Program-made: the position numbers and the translations under genes
Assembly (NCBI GenBank): GCA_028752905.1
Contig: JAQNBH010000011.1
Span: 26,528,833 to 26,592,832 of the forward strand
DNA length: 64,000 bases
Origin: Cladorhizidae sp. MBARI D1340-BT2
Lineage: Eukaryota > Porifera > Demospongiae > Poecilosclerida > Cladorhizidae
Direction of reading: 5' to 3'
Notes under the pieces: generated by a model
What the model was told of the DNA's origin: nothing
The model's input: the letters and a program-made list of their open reading frames with translations, nothing else
Databases searched by the model: none
Shown here: positions 14,701 through 30,100 of the stretch, one piece after another
Numbering within the stretch: position 1 is the first letter of the stretch
Layout: each line of letters opens with the position of its first letter

Positions 14701-17440
14701 CCTGTGTATTGTTAGATTAAATCAGCTGCCTGGGTATACCTAGGTTGCATCAACTGCCTGGGTATACCTATGTTGCATCAGCTGTCTGGGTATACCTAAG
14801 TTGCATCAATTGCCTGGGTATACCTAGGTTCTATCAATTGCCATGCTATATCTCGGTTGCATCAGCTAACTGGGTATACCTAGATTGTATCACTTGCCTG
14901 GGTATACCTAGGTTGCATCAAGTGCCTGGGTATATCTTGGTTGCATCAACTGTCTAGGTATACATAGGTTGCATCAACTGCCTGACTATATCTAGGTTGC
15001 ATCAATTGCCTGGGTATACTTAGGTTGCATCAGCTGCCTGGGTATACCTATGTTGATCAACTGCCTGGGTATACCTAGGTTGCATCAATTGCCTGGGTAT
15101 ACCTAGGTTGTATCAGCTGTCGGAGTATACCTAGGTTGTATAAGCCGCCTGGGTATACCTAGATTGCATCAATTGCCTGGATATACCTAGATTGGATCAG
15201 CTGCCTTGGTATACCTAGTTTGCATTAACTGCCTGGGTATACCTAGGTTGTATCAGCTGCCTGGATATACCTCGGTTCCATCAATTGCCTGGGTATACCT
15301 TGATTGCATCAGCTGCCTGGGTATACCTAGGTTGTATCAACTGTCTGAGTATACTTAATTTGCATCAGCTGCCTGGGTATACCGAGGTTACATCAATTGC
15401 CTGAGTATACCTAGTATGCATCAGATGCCTGGCTATACCTTGGATGCATCCATTGCCTGTGTATTCTTAGGTTACATCAGCTGCCTGGGTATACCTAGGT
15501 TGTATCAACTGCCTAGGTATACCTATGTTGCATCAGCTGCCTGGGAATATCTAGGTTGCATCAACTGCCTGGGTATACCTAGGTTCTATCAATTGCCTGG
15601 CTATACCTAGGCTGCATCCATTGCCTGTGTATACTTATGTTACATCAGCTGCCTTGGTTGCATCAACTGCCTGGGTATACCTATGTTGCAACAGCTGTCT
15701 GGGAATACCTAGGTAGCATCCACTGCTTGGGTATGCCTAATTGCATCATCTACGAGGGTATACCTAGGTTGCATCAATTGCCTGTGTATACCTTGGTTGC
15801 ATTGTATACCTAGTTTGCATCAATTGACTGGCTATACCTAGGTTGAATCAACTGCCTGAGTAAATCTAGGTTGCATCAACTGCCTGGTATACCTAGGTTG
15901 TATCAACTGCCTGGCTATACCTAGGTTGCATCAGCTGCGTGGGTATACCTAGTTTGCATCTACTGCCTTGGTGTACCTAGGTTGGATCAACTGCCTGGTT
16001 ATACCTTGGTTGCATCAACTGTCTGGGTATACCTAGGTTGCACCAACTGCCTGAGTATATCTAGTTTGCATCAACTGCCTGGGTATACCAAGTTTGCATC
16101 AGCTGCCTGTGTATACCTAGGTTGAATCAACTGACTGGGTATACCTAGGTTGCATCAATTGCCTGGGTATACCTAGGTTGTATCATCTGCCTGGGTATAC
16201 CTAGGTTGCATCAGCTGCCTGGGTATACCTAGGTTCCATCAATTGCCTGGGTATACCTAGATTGTATCAGCTGCTTGGGTATACCTAGATTGCATCAACT
16301 GCCTCCGTATACATAGGTTGCATCAACTGCCAGGTTATACCTAGGTTGCATCAACTGCCTGAGTATACATAGGTTGCATCAACTGCTTGGCTTTACGTAG
16401 GTTGCATCAACTGCCTGGGTATAGCCAAGGTTGCATCACTGCCTGGCTATATTTAGGTTGCATCAACTGCCTGGCTTTACCTAGGTTGTATCAACTGCCG
16501 GGGTAAACCTAGGTTGCATCAACTGCCTGGCTATACCTAGGTTGCAACAACTGCCTGGGTATACCTAGATTGCATCTACTGCCTGGGTATACCTAGGTTG
16601 CGTCATCTGCCTGGATATACCTAGGTTGCATCAACGCCTGGTAATACCTAGGCTGCATCAGCTGCCTGAGTACACCTAGGTTTCATCAACTGCCTGGGTA
16701 TACCTAGGTTGCATCAATTGCCTGATTGTACCTAGGTTGCATCAACTGCCTAGGTTGCATCAACTGCCTGACTATACCTAGGTTGCATCAACTGCTTGGG
16801 TATACCTAGGTTGCTTCAGCTGCCTGGCTATACCTAGGTTGTATCAGCTGCCTGGGTATAACTAGGTTGTATCAGCTGCCTGGGTATACCTAGATTGCAT
16901 CAATTGCCTTGGTATTCCTAGATTGTATCATCAGCGACATTGGTATACCTAGGTTGCATCAACTGCCTGGGTATACCTAGGTTGTATCAGCTGCCTGGGT
17001 ATACCTAAGTTCCATCAATTGCCTGGGATACCTAGATTTTATCAGATGCCTAGGTTGCATCAACTGCCTAGGTATACCTAGGTTGCATTAGCTGCGCCTG
17101 GGTATTCCTAGTTTGCATCAACTGCCTGGGTATACCTAGGTTGCATCAACTGCCGGGATATACATAGGTTGCATCATCCGCATGGGTTGCATCAACTGTC
17201 TGAGTATACCTAGGTAGCATCAACTGCCTGGGTATAGTTAGTTTGCATCAGCTGCCTGGGTGTACCTAGGTGGCATCAACTGCCTGGGTATACCTGGGTT
17301 GCATCAATTGCCTCGGTTATATCAGCTGCCTGGGTATACCTAGGTTGTATCAGCTGCCTATGTATAACTAGGTTGCATCAACTGCCTGGGTATACCTAGA
17401 TTGTATCAGCTGCCTGGGTATACCTAGGTTGCATCAGCTG
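11790..17440 (+). repeat. 6,651-bp spaced satellite duplication, copy 1
   Basis: Distinctive variants in this block recur exactly 6,651 bp downstream. Examples are GTGTACCAAG at 11,871 and 18,522, ACTAAGGTTG at 13,551 and 20,202, and open-frame starts at 14,745 and 21,396 and at 15,416 and 22,067. The constant offset over more than 10 kb shows a near-perfect, recent duplication. Near 16,280 the second copy has about three extra monomers. The block ends where the GGCGACTTGG-type monomers start, near 17,480. Confidence 0.85.
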
Positions 17441-18440
17441 CCTGGATATACCTAGGTTGTATCTACTGCCTGGGTATACCTAGGTTGTATCTGGCGACTT
17501 GGTATACCTAGGTTCCAACAATTGCCTGGGTATACCTTGATTGTATCAGCTGCCTTGGTATACCTAGGTTGCATCAACTGCCTAGATATACCTAGATTGC
17601 ATCAACTGCTTGGGTATACCTAGGTTACATCAACTGTCTTAATATACCTAGGTTGTATCAGCTTCCTGGGTATACTTAGGTTGCATCAGCTGCCAGGGTA
17701 TACCTAGGTTGCATCAATTGCCTGACTATACCTAGTATGCATCAGATGCCTGGCTATACCTAGGTTGCATCCATTGCCTGTGTATTGTTAGGTTACATCA
17801 GCTGCCTGGCTATACCTAGGTCGCATCTACTTCCTGGGTATACCTATGTTACATCAGCTGCCTGGGTATACCTAGGTTGCATCAACTGACTGGGTATATA
17901 CAGGTTGGATCAACTGCCTGGGTATACCTTGGTTGCATCAACTGTCTGGGTATACCTAGTTTGCACCAACTGCCTGAGTATATCTAGGTTGCATCAACTG
18001 CCTGTGGGTATACCTAGTTTGCATCAGCTGCCTGGGTATACCTAGTTTGAATCAACTGCCTGGGTATACCTAGGTTGCATCAATTGCCTGGGTTGTATCA
18101 TCTGCCTGGGTATACCTAGGTTGTATCAGCTGCCTGGGTATACCTAGATTGCATAAATTGCCTAGATTGTATCAGCTGCCTGTGTATACCTAGGTTGCAT
18201 CAACTGCCTGGGTATACCTAGATTGTATCAGCTGCCTGGGCATACATAGGTTGCATCAACTGCCTGGGTATATCTAGTTGATGAATCAGCTACCTGGGTA
18301 TACCTAGGTTGCATCAACTGCCTGTGTATACCTAGATTGTATCAGCTGCCTGGGTATACCTAGGTTGCATCAACTGCATGGGTATACCTAGGTTGCATCA
18401 GCTGCCTGGGTATACGTAGGTTGCATCAACTGCCTGGGTA

Positions 18441-21400
18441 TACCTAGGTTGCTTCAACTGCCTGTGTATACCTAGGTTGATTCAACTGCCTCGGTATACC
18501 TAGGTTGCATCAACTGCCAGGGTGTACCAAGGTTGCATAACTGCCTGGCTATACTTAGGTTGCATCAAGTGCCTGGCTATACATAGTTTGCATCAACTGC
18601 CTGGGTATACCTAGGTTGCATCAACTGTCTGGCTATACCTAGTTTGCATCAACTGCATGGGTATACCTAGGTTGCATCAACTGCCTGGGTTGCATCAAAT
18701 GCCTGGGTATACCTAGGTTGCATCAACTGCTTGGGTATACCTAAATTACATCAGCTGCATAGGTATACCTAGTTGCATCAACTGCCTGGGTATACCTAGG
18801 ATGCATCAACTGCCTGGTTATACCTAGATTGCATCAACTGCCTGAATATACCTAGATTGCATTAACTGCCTGGCTATACCTAGATTGCATCCACTGCCTG
18901 TGTATAGCCTTGGTTGTATCACTGCCTGGCTATATTTAGTTTGCATCAACAGCCTGGCTATACCTAGGTTGCATCAACTCCCCGGGTAAACCTAGGTTGC
19001 ATCTACTGCCTGGCTATACCTAGGTTGCATCAACTGTCTCTTTATACCTAGGTTGCATCATCTGTCTGATTATACCTAGATTGCAACAACTGGCTGGGTA
19101 TACCTAGGTTGCATCAACTGCCCAGGTTGCATCAACTGCCTGAGTATTTCTAGGTTACATCAACTGCCTGGGTATACCTAGGTTGCATCAGCTGCATTGA
19201 TATACCTAGGTTGTATCAGCTGCCTGGGTATACCTAGGTTGCATCAACTGCCTGGGTATATCTAGGTTGTATCAGCTGCCTGGGTATACCTAGGTTGCAA
19301 CAACTGCCTGGGTATACCTAGGTTGTATCTGCTGACTTTGTATACCTAGGTTCCAACAATTGCCTGGGTATACCTTGATTGTATCAGCTGCCTGGGTGTC
19401 CTTAGGTTGCATCAGCTGCCAGGGTATACCTAGGTTGCATCAATTTCCTGAGTATACCTAGTATGCATTAACTGCCTAGATATACCTAGATTGCATCAAC
19501 TGCTTGGGGTTGCATCAACTGTCTGAATATACCTAGGTTGTATCAGCATCCTGGGTATACTTAGGTTGCATCAGCTGCCAGGATATACCTAGGTTGCATC
19601 AATTGCCTGAGTATACCTAGTATGCATCAGCTGCCTGGCTATACCTAGGTTGCATCTACTGCCTATGTTACATCAGCTGCCTGGGTATACCTAGGTTGCA
19701 TCAACTGACTGGGTATACCCAGGTTAGATCAACTGCCTGGGTATACCTTGGTTGCATCAACTGTCTGGATATACCTAGATTGCACCAACTGCCTGAGTAT
19801 ATCTAGGTTGCATCAACTGCCTATGGTTATACCTAGGTTGCATCAGCTGCCTGGGTTTACCTAGGTTGAATCAATTGCCTGGGTATACCTAGGTTGCATC
19901 AATTGCCTGGGTTGTATCATATGCCTGGGTATACCTAGGTTGTATCAGCTGCCTGGGTATACCTAGATTGCATCAATTGCCTAGATTGTATCACCTGCCT
20001 GTGTATACCTAGGTTGCATCAACTGCCTGGGTATACCTAGATTGTATCAGCTGCCTGGGCATACATAGGTTGAATCAACTGCATGGGTATACCTAGGTTG
20101 CTTCAACTGCCTGTGTAAACCTAGGTTGATTCAACTGCCTGGGTATACCTAGGTTGCATCAACTGCCTGGGTGTACCTAGGTTGCATCACTGCCTGGCTA
20201 TACTAAGGTTGCATCAAGTGCCTGGCTATACATAGTTTGCATCAACTGCCTGGGTATACCTAGGTTGCATCAACTGCCTGGCTATACCTAGTTTGCATCA
20301 ACTGCATGGATATACATACATAGGTTGCATCAACTGCCTGGGTTGCATCAAATGCCTGGGTATACCTAGGTTGCATCAACTGCTTGGGTATACCTAAATT
20401 ACATCAGCTGCATAGGTATACCTAGTTGCATCAACTGCCTGGGTATACCTAGGATGCATCAACTGCCTGGTTATACCTAGATTGCATCAACTGCCTGAGT
20501 ATACCTAGATTGCATTAACTGCCTAGCTATACCTAGGTTGCATCAACTGACTGTGTATAGCCTTGGTTGTATCACTGCCTGGCTATATTTAGGTTGCATC
20601 AACAGCCTGGCTATACCTAGGTTGCATCAACTACCCGGGTAAACCTAGGTTGTATCTACTGCCTGGCTATACCTAGGTTGCATCAACTGTCTGAGTATAC
20701 CTAGATTGCAACAACTGCCTGTGTATACCTAGGTTGCATCAACTGCTTGGGTATACCTAGGTTGCATCAGCTGCCTGGATATACCTAGGCTCCATCAACA
20801 GCCTCGGTATACCTAGGTTGCATCAGCTGCCAGGGTAAACCTATGTTTCATCAACTGCCTGGGTATACCTAGGTTGCATCAATTCCCTAGGTATACCTAG
20901 GTTGCATCAACTGCCTAGGTTGCATCAACTGCCTGAGTATTTCTAGGTTACATCAATTGCCTGGGTATACCTAGGTTGCATCAGCTGCATTGATATACCT
21001 AGGTTGTATCAGTTGCCTGGGTATACCTAGTTTGCATCAACTGCCTGGGTATACCTAGGTTGTATCAGCTGCCTGGGTATACCTAGGTTGCAACAACTGC
21101 CTGGGTATACCTAGGTTGTATCTGCTGACTTGGTATACCTAGGTTCCAACAATTGCCTGGGTATACCTTGATTGTATCAGCTGCTATGGTGTACCTAGGT
21201 TGCATCAACTGCCTAGATATACCTAGATTGCATCAACTGCTTGGGTATACCTAGGTTGCATCAACTGTCTGAATATACCTAGGTTGTATCAATTGCCTGA
21301 GTATACCTAGTATGCATCAGCTGCCTGGCTATACCTAGGTTGCATTCATTGCCTGTGTATTGTTAGATTAAATCAGCTGCCTGGGTATACCTAGGTTGCA

Positions 21401-24150
21401 TCAACTGCCTGGGTATACCTATGTTGCATCAGCTGTCTGGGTATACCTAAGTTGCATCAATTGCCTGGGTATACCTAGGTTCTATCAATTGCCATGCTAT
21501 ATCTCGGTTGCATCAGCTAACTGGGTATACCTAGATTGTATCACTTGCCTGGGTATACCTAGGTTGCATCAAGTGCCTGGGTATATCTTGGTTGCATCAA
21601 CTGTCTAGGTATACATAGGTTGCATCAACTGCCTGACTATATCTAGGTTGCATCAATTGCCTGGGTATACTTAGGTTGCATCAGCTGCCTGGGTATACCT
21701 ATGTTGATCAACTGCCTGGGTATACCTAGGTTGCATCAATTGCCTGGGTATACCTAGGTTGTATCAGCTGTCGGAGTATACCTAGGTTGTATAAGCCGCC
21801 TGGGTATACCTAGATTGCATCAATTGCCTGGATATACCTAGATTGGATCAGCTGCCTTGGTATACCTAGTTTGCATTAACTGCCTGGGTATACCTAGGTT
21901 GTATCAGCTGCCTGGATATACCTCGGTTCCATCAATTGCCTGGGTATACCTTGATTGCATCAGCTGCCTGGGTATACCTAGGTTGTATCAACTGTCTGAG
22001 TATACTTAATTTGCATCAGCTGCCTGGGTATACCGAGGTTACATCAATTGCCTGAGTATACCTAGTATGCATCAGATGCCTGGCTATACCTTGGATGCAT
22101 CCATTGCCTGTGTATTCTTAGGTTACATCAGCTGCCTGGGTATACCTAGGTTGTATCAACTGCCTAGGTATACCTATGTTGCATCAGCTGCCTGGGAATA
22201 TCTAGGTTGCATCAACTGCCTGGGTATACCTAGGTTCTATCAATTGCCTGGCTATACCTAGGCTGCATCCATTGCCTGTGTATACTTATGTTACATCAGC
22301 TGCCTTGGTTGCATCAACTGCCTGGGTATACCTATGTTGCAACAGCTGTCTGGGAATACCTAGGTAGCATCCACTGCTTGGGTATGCCTAATTGCATCAT
22401 CTACGAGGGTATACCTAGGTTGCATCAATTGCCTGTGTATACCTTGGTTGCATTGTATACCTAGTTTGCATCAATTGACTGGCTATACCTAGGTTGAATC
22501 AACTGCCTGAGTAAATCTAGGTTGCATCAACTGCCTGGTATACCTAGGTTGTATCAACTGCCTGGCTATACCTAGGTTGCATCAGCTGCGTGGGTATACC
22601 TAGTTTGCATCTACTGCCTTGGTGTACCTAGGTTGGATCAACTGCCTGGTTATACCTTGGTTGCATCAACTGTCTGGGTATACCTAGGTTGCACCAACTG
22701 CCTGAGTATATCTAGTTTGCATCAACTGCCTGGGTATACCAAGTTTGCATCAGCTGCCTGTGTATACCTAGGTTGAATCAACTGACTGGGTATACCTAGG
22801 TTGCATCAATTGCCTGGGTATACCTAGGTTGTATCATCTGCCTGGGTATACCTAGGTTGCATCAGCTGCCTGGGTATACCTAGGTTCCATCAATTGCCTG
22901 GGTATACCTAGATTGTATCAGCTGCTTGGGTATACCTAGATTGTATCAATTGCCTGGGTATACCTAGATTGTATCAGCTGCCTGGGTATAACTAGGTTGC
23001 ATCAACTGCCTCCGTATACATAGGTTGCATCAACTGCCAGGTTATACCTAGGTTGCATCAACTGCCTGAGTATACATAGGTTGCATCAACTGCTTGGCTT
23101 TACGTAGGTTGCATCAACTGCCTGGGTATAGCCAAGGTTGCATCACTGCCTGGCTATATTTAGGTTGCATCAACTGCCTGGCTTTACCTAGGTTGTATCA
23201 ACTGCCGGGGTAAACCTAGGTTGCATCAACTGCCTGGCTATACCTAGGTTGCAACAACTGCCTGGGTATACCTAGATTGCATCTACTGCCTGGGTATACC
23301 TAGGTTGCGTCATCTGCCTGGATATACCTAGGTTGCATCAACGCCTGGTAATACCTAGGCTGCATCAGCTGCCTGAGTACACCTAGGTTTCATCAACTGC
23401 CTGGGTATACCTAGGTTGCATCAATTGCCTGATTGTACCTAGGTTGCATCAACTGCCTAGGTTGCATCAACTGCCTGACTATACCTAGGTTGCATCAACT
23501 GCTTGGGTATACCTAGGTTGCTTCAGCTGCCTGGCTATACCTAGGTTGTATCAGCTGCCTGGGTATAACTAGGTTGTATCAGCTGCCTGGGTATACCTAG
23601 ATTGCATCAATTGCCTTGGTATTCCTAGATTGTATCAGCGACATTGGTATACCTAGGTTGCATCAACTGCCTGGGTATACCTAGGTTGTATCAGCTGCCT
23701 GGGTATACCTAAGTTCCATCAATTGCCTGGGATACCTAGATTTTATCAGATGCCTAGGTTGCATCAACAGCCTAGGTATACCTAGGTTGCATTAGCTGCG
23801 CCTGGGTATTCCTAGTTTGCATCAACTGCCTGGGTATACCTAGGTTGCATCAACTGCCGGGATATACATAGGTTGCATCATCCGCATGGGTTGCATCAAC
23901 TGCCTGAGTATACCTAGGTAGCATCAACTGCCTGGGTATAGTTAGTTTGCATCAACTGCCTGGGTATACCTGGGTTGCATCAATTGCCTCGGTTATATCA
24001 GCTGCCTGGGTATACCTAGGTTGTATCAGCTGCCTATGTATAACTAGGTTGCATCAACTTCCTGGATATACCTAGGTTGAATCAGCTACCTGGGTATACC
24101 TAGGTTGCATCAACTGCCTGGGTATACCTAGATTGTATCAGCTGCCTGGG
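18441..24150 (+). repeat. 6,651-bp spaced satellite duplication, copy 2
   Basis: This is the second copy of the block described at 11,790-17,440, at the same 6,651-bp offset. Two 64-70 codon read-through frames in it are identical at protein level to those of copy 1. After about 23,980 it lacks a few monomers found in copy 1, and then passes into a block carrying GGGATCCTAGG and TTGATGAATCAGC variants. That block also appears after 29,800 and after 35,800. Confidence 0.85.
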
Positions 24151-27100
24151 TATACCTGGGTTGCATCAACTGCCTTGGTTTACCTAGTTTGCATCAGCTG
24201 CCTGTGTATACGTAGGTTGCATCAACTGCCTGGGGATCCTAGGTTGCATCAACTGCCTGTGTATACCTAGGTTGCATCAACTGCCTGGGTATACCTAGGT
24301 TGCATCAATTCCCTGGGTATACCTAGGTTGTATCATCTGCCTGGGTATACCTAGGTTGTATAAACTGCCTGGGTATACCTAGATTGCATCAATTGCCTGG
24401 GTATACCTAGATTGTATCAGCTGCCTGTGTATACCTAGGTTGCATAAACTGCCTGGGTATACCTAGATTGTATCAGCTGCCTGGGCATACATAGGTTGCA
24501 TCAACTGCCTGAGTATACCTAGGTTGATGAATCAGCTACCTGGGTATACCTAGGTTGCATCAACTACCTGGGTATACCTAGATTGTATCAGCTGCCTGGG
24601 TATACCTAGGTTGCATCAACTGCCTAGGTGTACCTAGGATGCATCACTGCCTGGCTATACTTAGGTTGCATCAAGTGCCTGGCTATACATAGTTTACATC
24701 AACTGCCTGGGTATACCTAGGTTTCATCAACTGCCTGGCGATACCTAGTTTGTATCAACTGCTTGGGTATACCTAGGTTGCATCAACTGCCTGTGTATAC
24801 TTAGGTTGTATCAAATGCCTGGATATACCTAGGTTGCATCCACTGCTTGGGTATACCTAAATTGCATCAGCTGCATAGGTATACCTAGTTGCATGCCAGG
24901 GTTGCTTCAACTGCCTGGTTATACCTAGGTTGCAACAACTGCCTGAGTATACCTAGGTTGCATTTACTGCCTGGCTATACCTAGGTTGCATCAACTGCCT
25001 GTGTATAGCCTAGGTTGCATCACTGCCTGGCTATATTTAGGTTGCATCAACTGCCTGGCTATACTTAGGTTGCATCAACAGCCTGAGTAAACCTAGATTG
25101 CAACAACTGCCTGGGTATACCTAGGTTACTTCAACTGCTTGGGTATACCTAGGTTGCATCAGCTGCCTGGATATACATAGGTTGCATTAAATGCCTGGGT
25201 ATACCTAGGTTGCATCAGCTGCCTGGATACACCTAGGTTTCATCAACTGCCTGGGTATACCTAGGTTGCATCAATTGCCTGGGTATACCTAGGTTGCATC
25301 AACTGCCTAGGTTGCATCAACTGCCTGAGTATTTCTAGGTTGCATCAACTGCCTGGGTATACCTAGGTTGCATCAGATGCCTGGATATACCTAGGTTGAT
25401 CAACTGTCTGTGTATACCTAGGTTGCATCAATTGCCTGGGTATAGCTAGGTTGTATCAGCCACCTGGGTATACCTAGATTGAATCAATTGCCTGGGTATA
25501 CCATGATTGTATCAGCTGCCTGGGTATACCTAGGTTGCATCAACTGTCTGTAGGTTGTATCAGCTTCCTGGGTATAGTTAGGTTGCATCACCTGCCTGGG
25601 TATACCTAGGTTGCATCAATTGCCTGAGTATACCTAGTATGCATCAGATGCCTGGCTATACCTAGGTTGCATCCATTGCCTTTGTATACTTAGGTTACAT
25701 CAGCTACCAGGGTATACCTAGGTTGCATCAACTGCCTGGTTATACCTATGTTGCATCAGCTGTCTGGGTATACCTAGGTTGCATCAACTGCCTGGGTATA
25801 CCTAGGTTTAATCAGCTACCTGGGTATACCTAGGTTGCATCAACTTCCTGGGTATACCTAGATTGTATCAGCTGCCTGGATATACCTAGGTTGCATCAAC
25901 TGCATGGGTATACCTAGGATTGCCTGGGTTGTATCATCTGCCTGGGTATACCTAGGTTGTATCAGCTGCCTGGGTATACCTAGTTTGCATTAATTTCCTG
26001 GGTATACCTAGATTGTATCAGCTGCCTGTGTATACCTAGTTTGCAACAACTGCCTGGGTATACCTAGATTGTATCAGCTGCCTGGGCATACATAGGTTGC
26101 ATCAACTGCCTGGATATACCTAGGTTGAATCAGCTACCTGGGTATACCTAGTTTGCATCAACTGCCTGGGTATACCTAGATTGTATCAGCTGCCTGGGTA
26201 TACCTAGGTTGCATCAACTGCATGGGTATACCTAGGTTGCATCAGCTGCCTGGGTATACGTAGGTTGCATCAACTGCCTGGGTATACCTAGGTTGCTTCA
26301 ACTGCCTGTGTATACTTAGGTTGATTCAACTGCCTGGGTATACCTAGATTGTATCAGATGCCTTGGTATACCTAGGTTGCATTAACTGCCTGGGTATACC
26401 TAGGTTGTATCAGCTGCCTGGATATACCTAGGTTCCATCAATTGCCTGGGTATACCTTGATTGTATCAGCTGCCTGGGTATACCTAGGTTGCATCAGCTG
26501 TCTGAGTATACCTAGGTTGTATCAGCTTCCTAGGTATACCTAGGTTGCATCAGCTGCCTGGGTATACCTAGGTTGCATCAATTGCCTGAGTATACCTAGG
26601 TTGCATCACTGCCTGGCTATACTAAGGTTGCATCAAGTGCCTGGCTATACATAGTTTGCATCAACTGCCTGGGTATACCTAGGTTGCATCAACTGCCTGG
26701 CTATACCTAGTTTGCATCAACTGCATGGATATACATACCTAGGTTGCATCAACTGCCTGGGTTGCATCAAATGCCTGGGTATACCTAGGTTGCATCAACT
26801 GCTTGGGTATACCTAAATTACATCAGCTGCATAGGTATACCTAGTTGCATCAACTGCCTGGGTATACCTAGGATGCATCAACTGCCTGGTTATACCTAGA
26901 TTGCATCAACTGCCTGAGTATACCTAGATTGCATTAACTGCCTAGCTATACCTAGGTTGCATCAACTGACTGTGTATAGCCTTGGTTGTATCACTGCCTG
27001 GCTATATTTAGGTTGCATCAACAGCCTGGCTATACCTAGGTTGCATCAACTACCTGGGTAAACCTAGGTTGTATATACTGCCTGGCTATACCTAGGTTGC

Positions 27101-30100
27101 ATCAACTGTCTGAGTATACCTAGATTGCAACAACTGCCTGTGTATACCTAGGTTGCATCAACTGCTTGGGTATACCTAGGTTGCATCAGCTGCCTGGATA
27201 TACCTAGGCTCCATCAACAGCCTCGGTATACCTAGGTTGCATCAGCTGCCAGGGTACACCTATGTTTCATCAACTGCCTGGGTATACCTAGGTTGCATCA
27301 ATTGCCTAGGTATACCTAGGTTGCATCAACTGCCTAGGTTGCATCAACTGCCTGAGTATTTCTAGGTTACATCAATTGCCTGGGTATACCTAGGTTGCAT
27401 CAGCTGCATTGATATACCTAGGCTGTATCAGTTACCTGGGTATACCTAGTTTGCATCAACTGCCTGGGTATACCTAGGTTGTATCAGCTGCCTGGGTATA
27501 CCTAGGTTGCAACAACTGCCTGGGTATACCTAGGTTGTATCTGCTGACTTGGTATACCTAGGTTCCAACAATTGCCTGGGTATACCTTGATTGTATCAGC
27601 TGCTATGGTGTACCTAGGTTGCATCAACTGCCTAGATATACCTGGATTGCATCAACTGCTTGGGTATACCTAGGTTGCATCAACTGTCTGAATATACCTA
27701 GGTTGTATCAATTGCCTGAGTATACCTAGTATGCATCAGCTGCCTGGCTATACCTAGGTTGCATCCATTGCCTGTGTATTGTTAGATTAAATCAGCTACC
27801 TGGGTATACCTAGGTTGCATCAACTTCCTGGGTATACCTATGTTGCATCAGCTGTCTGGGTATACCTAGGTTGCATCAATTGCCTGGGTATACCTAGGTT
27901 CTATCAATTGCCATGCTATATCTCGGTTGCATCAGCTAACTGGGTATACCTAGGTTGCATCAAGTGCCTGGGTATATCTTGGTTGCATCAACTGTCTAGG
28001 TATACATAGGTTGCATCAACTGCCTGACTATATCTAGGTTGCATCAATTGCCTGGGTATACTTAGGTTGCATCAGCTGCCTGGGTATACCTATGTTGATA
28101 AACTGCCTGGGTATACCTAGGTTGCATCAATTGCCTGGGTATACCTAGGTTGTATCAGCTGCCGGAGTATACCTAGGTTGTATAAGCCGCCTGGGTATAC
28201 CTAGATTGCATCAATTGCCTGGATATACCTAGATTGGATCAGCTGCCTTGGTATACCTAGTTTGCATTAACTGCCTGGGTATACCTAGGTTGTATCAGCT
28301 GCCTGGATATACCTAGGTTCCATCAATTGCCTGGGTATACCTTGATTGCATCAGCTGCCTGGGTATACCTAGGTTGTATCAACTGTCTGAGTATACTTAA
28401 TTTGCATCAGCTGCCTGGGTATACCTAGGTTACATCAATTGCCTGAGTATACCTAGTATGCATCAGATGCCTGGCTATACCTTGGTTGCATCCATTGCCT
28501 GTGTATTCTTAGGTTACATCAGCTGCCTGGGTATACCTAGGTTGCATCAACTGCCTAGGTATACCTATGTTGCATCAGCTGCCTGGGAATATCTAGGTTG
28601 CATCAACTGCCTGGGTATACCTAGGTTCTATCAATTGCCTGGCTATACCGAGGCTGCATCCATTGCCTGTGTATACTTATGTTACATCAGCTGCCTGGGT
28701 TGCATCAACTGCCTGGGTATACCTATGTTGCAACAGCTGTCTGGGAATACCTAGGTAGCATCCACTGCTTGGGTATGCCTAATTGCATCATCTACGAGGG
28801 TATACCTAGGTTGCATCAATTGCCTGTGTATACCTTGGTTGCATTGTATACATAGTTTGCATCAATTGACTGGCTATACCTAGGTTGAATCAACTGCCAG
28901 AGTAAATCTAGGTTGCATCAACTGCCTGGTATACCTAGGTTGTATCAACTGCCTGGCTATACCTAGGTTGCATCAGCTGCATGGGTATACCTAGTTTGCA
29001 TCTACTGCCTGGGTGTACCCAGGTTGGATCAACTGCCTGGGTATACCTTGGTTGCATCAACTGTCTGGGTATACCTAGGTTGCACCAACTGCCTGAGTAT
29101 ATCTAGGTTGCATCAACTGCCTGGGTATACCAAGCTTGCATCAGCTGCCTGTGTATACCTAGGTTGAATCAACTGCCTGGGTATACCTAGGTTGCATCAA
29201 TTGCCTGGGTATACCTAGGTTGTATCATCTGCCTGGGTCTACCTAGGTTGCATCAGCTGCCTGGGTATACCTAGGTTCCATCAATTGCCTGGGTATACCT
29301 AGATTGTATCAGCTGCCTGACTATACCTAGGTTGCATCTATTGCCTGGATATACCTAGGTTGTATCAGCTGCCTGGGTATACCTAGGTTCCATCAATTGC
29401 CTGGGTATACCTAGATTGTATCAGCTGCTTGGGTATACCTAGATTGTATCAATTGCCTGGGTATACCTAGATTGTATCAGCTGCCTGGGTATAACTAGGT
29501 TGCATCAACTGCCTCCATATACATAGGTTGCATCAACTGCCAGGTTATACCTAGGTTGCATCAACTGCCTGAGTATACATAGGTTGCATCAACTGCTTGG
29601 CTTTACGTAGGTTGCATCAACTGCCTGGGTATAGCCAAGGTTGCATCACTGCCTGGCTATATTTAGGTTGCATCAACTGCCTGGCTTTACCTAGGTTGTA
29701 TCAACTGCCTGGGTAAACCTAGGTTGCATCAACTGCCTGGCTATACCTAGGTTGCAACAACTGCCTGGGTATACCTAGGTTGCATTTACTGCCTGGGTAT
29801 ACCTAGATTGTATCAGCTGCCTGGGTATATCTGGGTTGCATCAACTGCCTTGGTTTACCTAGTTTGCATCAGCTGCCTGTGTATACGTAGGTTGCATCAA
29901 CTGCCTGGGGATCCTAGGTTGCATCAACTGCCTGTGTATACCTAGGTTGCATCAACTGCCTGGGTATACCTAGGTTGCATCAATTCCCTGGGTATACCTA
30001 GGTTGTATCATCTGCCTGGGTATACCTAGGTTGTATAAACTGCCTGGGTATACCTAGATTGCATCAATTGCCTGGGTATACCTAGATTGTATCAGCTGCC

